Of a stretch of DNA of 18,553 nt, positions 14,863-18,553 are shown piece after piece. The stretch covers positions 1 to 18,553 of the forward strand of contig JAVBKW010000039.1 of the NCBI GenBank assembly GCA_031553855.1. Direction: 5' to 3'. Numbering within the stretch: the stretch's first letter is position 1; every line of letters begins with the position of its first letter. Both the position numbers and the translations under genes were made by a program. The notes beneath the pieces were generated by a model. The model was given only the letters and a program-made list of their open reading frames with translations, was not told the DNA's origin and ran no database searches. This stretch comes from RACS-047 sp031553855 (GTDB lineage Bacteria > Bacillota > Clostridia > Christensenellales > Pumilibacteraceae).

Positions 14863-17721
14863 TTAGCGTTCTTTAACTGCTAATTGAAAAACGATTGACT
14901 TTGATCTCGGGATTTCATATTTCGTTTCAAGCTCAGGACCGCAGGAATTTGAACCTATCCCCCTCATTGCAGAGTCTAAATGGATGTAGAGCTTATTGTC
15001 TTTTTTCAATTGCCAACTATGGTTTGTTTCCGTCAGCGTTTCTGCGCTGTAAGGAAGAACGCTGAACGAGAAGTTTTTATCCGCTAAAATCGAAAGCGTT
15101 TTATTTTGACCGTTAAAAGTTACCCATTCGCTCCCGCTTCGCGAGCCGGTTTCTTGCGGCTTGATGTAGTTTGTATAAGCGTCGGAACATTTGAGGGTAT
15201 AAACATCCTTTTCCTCATAGCGCATTGTGTCCGGATAGCTTTCAAGCGCGCCGTAACCAAGGTACGTGAAGTTTTTATAATCGTTGCCAACGGCAAAGCG
15301 TAAGCCTGCACGCGGAATAGTTGAAATATGCTCCGGCAGTTTATAGCTGAAATCTATTTTAAGAGCATCTGCCGAAATCGAGTACGCAATATTAAAATCG
15401 AGGCAGGAAGTGAACCGAACAGCATTCATTTTTCCTTCGCATAAAATTTGATTGCCAGAGACGTTAAAGCTTCTTACGACCGGTTTTGCGATATCGATGC
15501 CGTTGTTTTTCCATTTAGTCTTTATATTGCGGTCATTGTCCGTAGGCGCGCGCATAACAGCAACTTCTATAGGCGCTTTAAGAATTTCATTGCCCTGTTT
15601 TTTTATTGAAAGCACAGAGCCTGTCTTTTTGCAAAATGAATATTCATTGTCGCCGCTGGAAATTTTAAGAATATTCCATGTATTTTCTATGACTTCAAAA
15701 GCCATTTTTTCAGTTAACGGAGGATAATCATATTGATTGAGTTCAAACCATGCCGAAGCATTGAAAACCTTATCGTCATTCTCAAAAGCGCGAATATACA
15801 AAGCGGTAAAGCATTCGGCTACCGGCTTTTCAATCTTCAAAACCACTTTTCCATCTGGGAGAAAATCGACCGTTTTACTTAACTTTTTAATTACTTTACC
15901 GTTATTTTTATAAACCAGCTGAATTTTACCCTTATAATTTTTAAACGCATACAGATTTGTTACAGTAAGTATATCCGAATCTAATTCAAAACGGAGCGGC
16001 TGATAAGTTTTTTTAACGTGAATAAGGCCGGGCTTGATTTCATGATAAGGTCCGACTAAACCGTCTACGCAAAAGTTTCCGTCGTTGATATGTTCGGGAA
16101 AATCCGAGCCGTAGAGATAGCCTTTTTTATTCAGCAAAACGCCGTGGTCTTTCCATTCCCACACAAAACCGCCGTATAATCGATCACTAGAATAGATCAA
16201 TTCCCAGTAATCAGCCAGATCCCCGGGGCCGTTGCCCATAGCATGGCAGTATTCGACTAAAACAAGCGGGCGCGTTTCTTTTGGATCGTTTAAATATCCG
16301 TCGCTGATCCATTTTACAGGCGGATACATGCGGCTCGTCGTATCGACCGAATCGGTATAATAATCGTCAGCTTCCGGATGCCACGCGATACTCTCAAAAT
16401 GCACCGGCCTTGTTTTATCGTAATTTTGAGCCCAACGCCCCGCTTTTTCAAAATTCACGCCGAAGCCCGACTCGTTGCCGAGCGACCACATAACCACACA
16501 GGGGCGGTTCTTTTCACGTATCACCGCACATTTGACCCGCTCTAAAATAGCGGTTTCGAATAAAGGGTTCTCCGAAATATCCCTGTCCTTAAGCGGCCAC
16601 GCGCCGTCGTGCTGAGATTGCACGCCGTGGCATTCAACGTCGGCCTCGCTCATAACGTAAAGCCCTATTTCGTCGCACAGTTTATAAAACTCAGGCGCAG
16701 ACGGATAATGAGAGGTACGTACGGCGTTGATATTGTATTGTTTCATCAGCTCTAAATCGGCCTTCATATCTTCCAAAGACACAGCCGCGCCTTTTAGCGG
16801 ATGAAAATCATGACGGTTGACGCCTTTGAGTTTGATATGCTTGCCGTTTACCTTAAAAATACCGTTTTCTATTTTAACAGTTCTTATGCCGACCCTTTCG
16901 GCAATCTTTTCACCGTTGCACTCTATAAGCATATCATAAAGATACGGCGTTTCAGCGCTCCAAAGCTTAGCGTTTTTAACAATAAAAGAAATTTCTTCCC
17001 CCGCTTTCACCGCTTTGTTTTCGCCGTTAAAGCTGACAAGCGCGCCGCCGCCCGATAAATGCTTAAAAACAACGATTCCGTCGGTTCCGCGGATTTCAGT
17101 TTCGATTTTATAATCCGTGATATGGTTTGAGGGGCGCGAGAAGAGCCGGACGTCGCGGAAAATTCCGGTGAACCGCCACTTATCCTGATCCTCTAAATAT
17201 GATCCGGCGCACCATTTCACAACAACAACGTCGATAACGTTTTCGCCGCCTGTAATATATTCAGTTATGTTGAACTCGCTTGTCCTGTGAGCGATTTGTG
17301 AACAGCCTGCATATTTTCTATTTATGTAAAGAAAGAAAAACGAATCCACACCGTCAAAAGCTATGTATTTTTCAGTCCCGTCAATATTGCAATCAAAAGT
17401 TTTGCGGTAGTGGTACGCCGGATTGTCATACGGAGTGTACGGCGGCTCATAGGGGAACGGATACTTAACGTTCGTATACTGAAAATAATCGTACCCGAAA
17501 TACTGAACGCAGGAAGGAACCGTAATTTTTGAATCCGGCCCTCTATCCAAAAAATCTTCGCTTATTTCATAAACGGTTTTATACTCTCGTATCTCCCATT
17601 CACCATTTAGATAAACCGTTCCGTCAACTTTATAAAACGACTTAGGCTGCAACACATTTTCGACCGCGGCGCTGTCTATCTTTTTTACGGCAAAACCATT
17701 GTTATTGTTCTTACTATCCAT
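14863..17721 (-). CDS. lacZ: GH2 beta-galactosidase, LacZ type
   Basis: A 952-residue cytoplasmic GH2 enzyme with LacZ domain order: N-terminal sugar-binding jelly roll (about 30-200; VPSCVQYFGYDYFQYTNVKYP is the classic segment), Ig-like domain (about 200-285), TIM barrel (about 286-590), a second Ig-like linker, and the small-chain beta-sandwich (about 690-950). The acid/base is Glu417 in MWSLGNESGFG and the nucleophile Glu490 in LVEYCHAMGNGPGD; RTSHYP (335-340) and MSEADVECHG (357-366) are also conserved. Length is slightly under E. coli LacZ (1023). It hydrolyses terminal beta-galactosides; GH2 enzymes of this build can have relaxed specificity. An AGGAG site precedes the ATG. It is the first gene of the second minus-strand set. 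Beta-glucuronidase was considered and is less likely because GUS proteins are about 600 residues. Confidence 0.95.
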   Translation of the reverse strand: MDSKNNNNGFAVKKIDSAAVENVLQPKSFYKVDGTVYLNGEWEIREYKTVYEISEDFLDRGPDSKITVPSCVQYFGYDYFQYTNVKYPFPYEPPYTPYDNPAYHYRKTFDCNIDGTEKYIAFDGVDSFFFLYINRKYAGCSQIAHRTSEFNITEYITGGENVIDVVVVKWCAGSYLEDQDKWRFTGIFRDVRLFSRPSNHITDYKIETEIRGTDGIVVFKHLSGGGALVSFNGENKAVKAGEEISFIVKNAKLWSAETPYLYDMLIECNGEKIAERVGIRTVKIENGIFKVNGKHIKLKGVNRHDFHPLKGAAVSLEDMKADLELMKQYNINAVRTSHYPSAPEFYKLCDEIGLYVMSEADVECHGVQSQHDGAWPLKDRDISENPLFETAILERVKCAVIREKNRPCVVMWSLGNESGFGVNFEKAGRWAQNYDKTRPVHFESIAWHPEADDYYTDSVDTTSRMYPPVKWISDGYLNDPKETRPLVLVEYCHAMGNGPGDLADYWELIYSSDRLYGGFVWEWKDHGVLLNKKGYLYGSDFPEHINDGNFCVDGLVGPYHEIKPGLIHVKKTYQPLRFELDSDILTVTNLYAFKNYKGKIQLVYKNNGKVIKKLSKTVDFLPDGKVVLKIEKPVAECFTALYIRAFENDDKVFNASAWFELNQYDYPPLTEKMAFEVIENTWNILKISSGDNEYSFCKKTGSVLSIKKQGNEILKAPIEVAVMRAPTDNDRNIKTKWKNNGIDIAKPVVRSFNVSGNQILCEGKMNAVRFTSCLDFNIAYSISADALKIDFSYKLPEHISTIPRAGLRFAVGNDYKNFTYLGYGALESYPDTMRYEEKDVYTLKCSDAYTNYIKPQETGSRSGSEWVTFNGQNKTLSILADKNFSFSVLPYSAETLTETNHSWQLKKDNKLYIHLDSAMRGIGSNSCGPELETKYEIPRSKSIVFQLAVKER

Positions 17722-17751
17722 ATTTACTCCTGTTTACATTGCTTTAATTTG

Positions 17752-17791
17752 TTAATATATTAATAATAGCAGATTTTGTTATTGTAGTAAA
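17752..17791 (-). promoter_or_regulatory. Promoter and start-site palindrome of the beta-galactosidase gene
   Basis: On the minus strand, TTTACT (17786-17791), a 17-base spacer and TATTAT (17763-17768) with TGC before it form an extended -10 promoter. A perfect 12-base palindrome, TTAATATATTAA (17752-17763), covers the expected start site, where a repressor could bind. Such AT palindromes also arise by chance in AT-rich DNA. Confidence 0.55.
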
Positions 17792-17875
17792 GTAATTGAA
17801 AAATAATTGCCATTGTTTCCTCTTCAGTAAATTGCTATTTTATTATACTTCGGATCTCTTCTCTATTCTTGCGTC

Positions 17876-18553
17876 TTATATTGCGGCGGCGCCCCAAACA
17901 ACCGGACAACCATTACTATTCCAATAAATGTCCCAGCCAGACGGCATACTGGGCGCTTGCGCATATATTGTCACATAATCGCTCAACTCAAACGCATAGC
18001 CACCAATAAATGTCACGCTGATCGGTATATAAATCTCTGTTAATTCGTAACAATCGCTAAACGCTCCAGAACCTATACTTGTCACGGAATTAGGTATAGT
18101 GATGCTTGTCAAGCTTATGCAATTGTTAAACGCATCATTCCCGATGCTTTGCAAACGATTACCCGGCTCAAATATTACGGAAATTAAATTTAATAAATAA
18201 CTGAACGCACTATTTGAGATCTTCGTCACATATTTACCGTTATGCATCGCCGGAATATAAATATCGCTGACGTCAGACGCGCCTCCCGTCACGAAGTATG
18301 AATCAGTTGCAGAATCATATATAAACGACAAGTCTGTTGAGAAGTCTTTGAATAGCGTTTGGAAGTCCGACCAGCGAGGCGCAACTTTATATGCAGCAAG
18401 GCTTACCGGATTCGGTACATAAATAACGGATAAAGCGCTGCAGTTTTCAAAAACATACCAGTCTAATCCCGTAATGTTCATCGATGGCGGCCTTGTAACG
18501 CATACCGATTCCAAATTTATACAATTATTAAACATCCCTACGTCGATATTTCT
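17876..18553 (-). CDS. BspA-like leucine-rich-repeat protein, C-terminal part only
   Basis: The reading frame is open to the right edge, so 225 residues of a longer protein are seen. It carries BspA/LRR_5-type repeats of about 23 residues, for example IGNDAFNNCISLTSITIPNS followed by IGSGAFSDCYELTEIYIP, with the cysteine and phenylalanine at regular places. A non-repeat insert (about 50-95) separates two groups of repeats. The tail, with MPSGWDIYWNSNGCPVVWGAA, is a common C-terminal ending of such proteins in Clostridia, as I recall. These proteins are usually secreted or cell-surface and bind host or microbial ligands; signal peptide and anchor would be in the missing part. It is followed by the GH2 promoter and shows no functional link to the sugar genes. 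Confidence 0.85.
   Translation of the reverse strand, partial: RNIDVGMFNNCINLESVCVTRPPSMNITGLDWYVFENCSALSVIYVPNPVSLAAYKVAPRWSDFQTLFKDFSTDLSFIYDSATDSYFVTGGASDVSDIYIPAMHNGKYVTKISNSAFSYLLNLISVIFEPGNRLQSIGNDAFNNCISLTSITIPNSVTSIGSGAFSDCYELTEIYIPISVTFIGGYAFELSDYVTIYAQAPSMPSGWDIYWNSNGCPVVWGAAAI

Noticed and set aside
14863..17721. Beta-glucuronidase as identity of the GH2 enzyme
   Set aside because: The protein has the five-domain LacZ architecture of 952 residues with LacZ motifs; GUS enzymes are about 600 residues.

Overview
The window looks like chromosomal DNA from an anaerobic Bacillota bacterium, probably a gut-type Clostridia member. This is inferred from moderate to low GC, AGGAG-type ribosome binding sites, the short-chain (SDR) type of D-mannonate oxidoreductase instead of the long UxuB type, an AraC/XylS regulator, and a BspA-like leucine-rich-repeat protein. 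There is no rRNA or tRNA in the window to confirm it. No CRISPR array, insertion sequence, phage gene or transporter gene was seen.

Positions 1-10738 hold one long minus-strand gene train of ten genes. It reads from a promoter near 10804-10831 leftward and runs off the left edge. In transcription order it encodes: a small sugar isomerase/epimerase-like TIM barrel, a Gfo/Idh/MocA oxidoreductase, a second TIM barrel, a second Gfo/Idh/MocA oxidoreductase, mannonate dehydratase (uxuA), SDR mannonate oxidoreductase (uxuB), 2-keto-3-deoxygluconate kinase (kdgK), KDPG aldolase fused to a VOC-like domain (eda), uronate isomerase (uxaC), and L-fucose isomerase (fucI, C-terminus cut off by the window edge). 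uxaC, uxuB, uxuA, kdgK and eda form a complete route from D-glucuronate to pyruvate and glyceraldehyde-3-phosphate. Most junctions are overlaps or gaps under 50 bp.

The first four genes are the most interesting part. Two Gfo/Idh/MocA dehydrogenases with two metal-dependent TIM barrels are the same enzyme set used in levoglucosan-type and 3-keto-glycoside pathways (oxidise, beta-eliminate, hydrate, reduce). Their placement in a glucuronate operon, with no recognisable glucuronidase in the window, suggests non-hydrolytic release of a uronic acid or other sugar from a glycoside.

Positions 10739-10897 are a compact divergent control region with overlapping promoters and three copies of a GATTRTGCTA box. 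It is followed by a plus-strand AraC-family regulator (10898-11647).

Positions 11679-17721 carry a second minus-strand set: a LacZ-type GH2 beta-galactosidase, a GH63/trehalase-like alpha-glycosidase and a phosphomannose-isomerase-like cupin protein. The first two have recognisable promoters of their own. None of the enzymes shows a signal peptide, so this looks like intracellular processing of an imported oligosaccharide rich in galactose, uronic acid and perhaps fucose. The right edge holds the C-terminal part of a leucine-rich-repeat protein that is probably unrelated.
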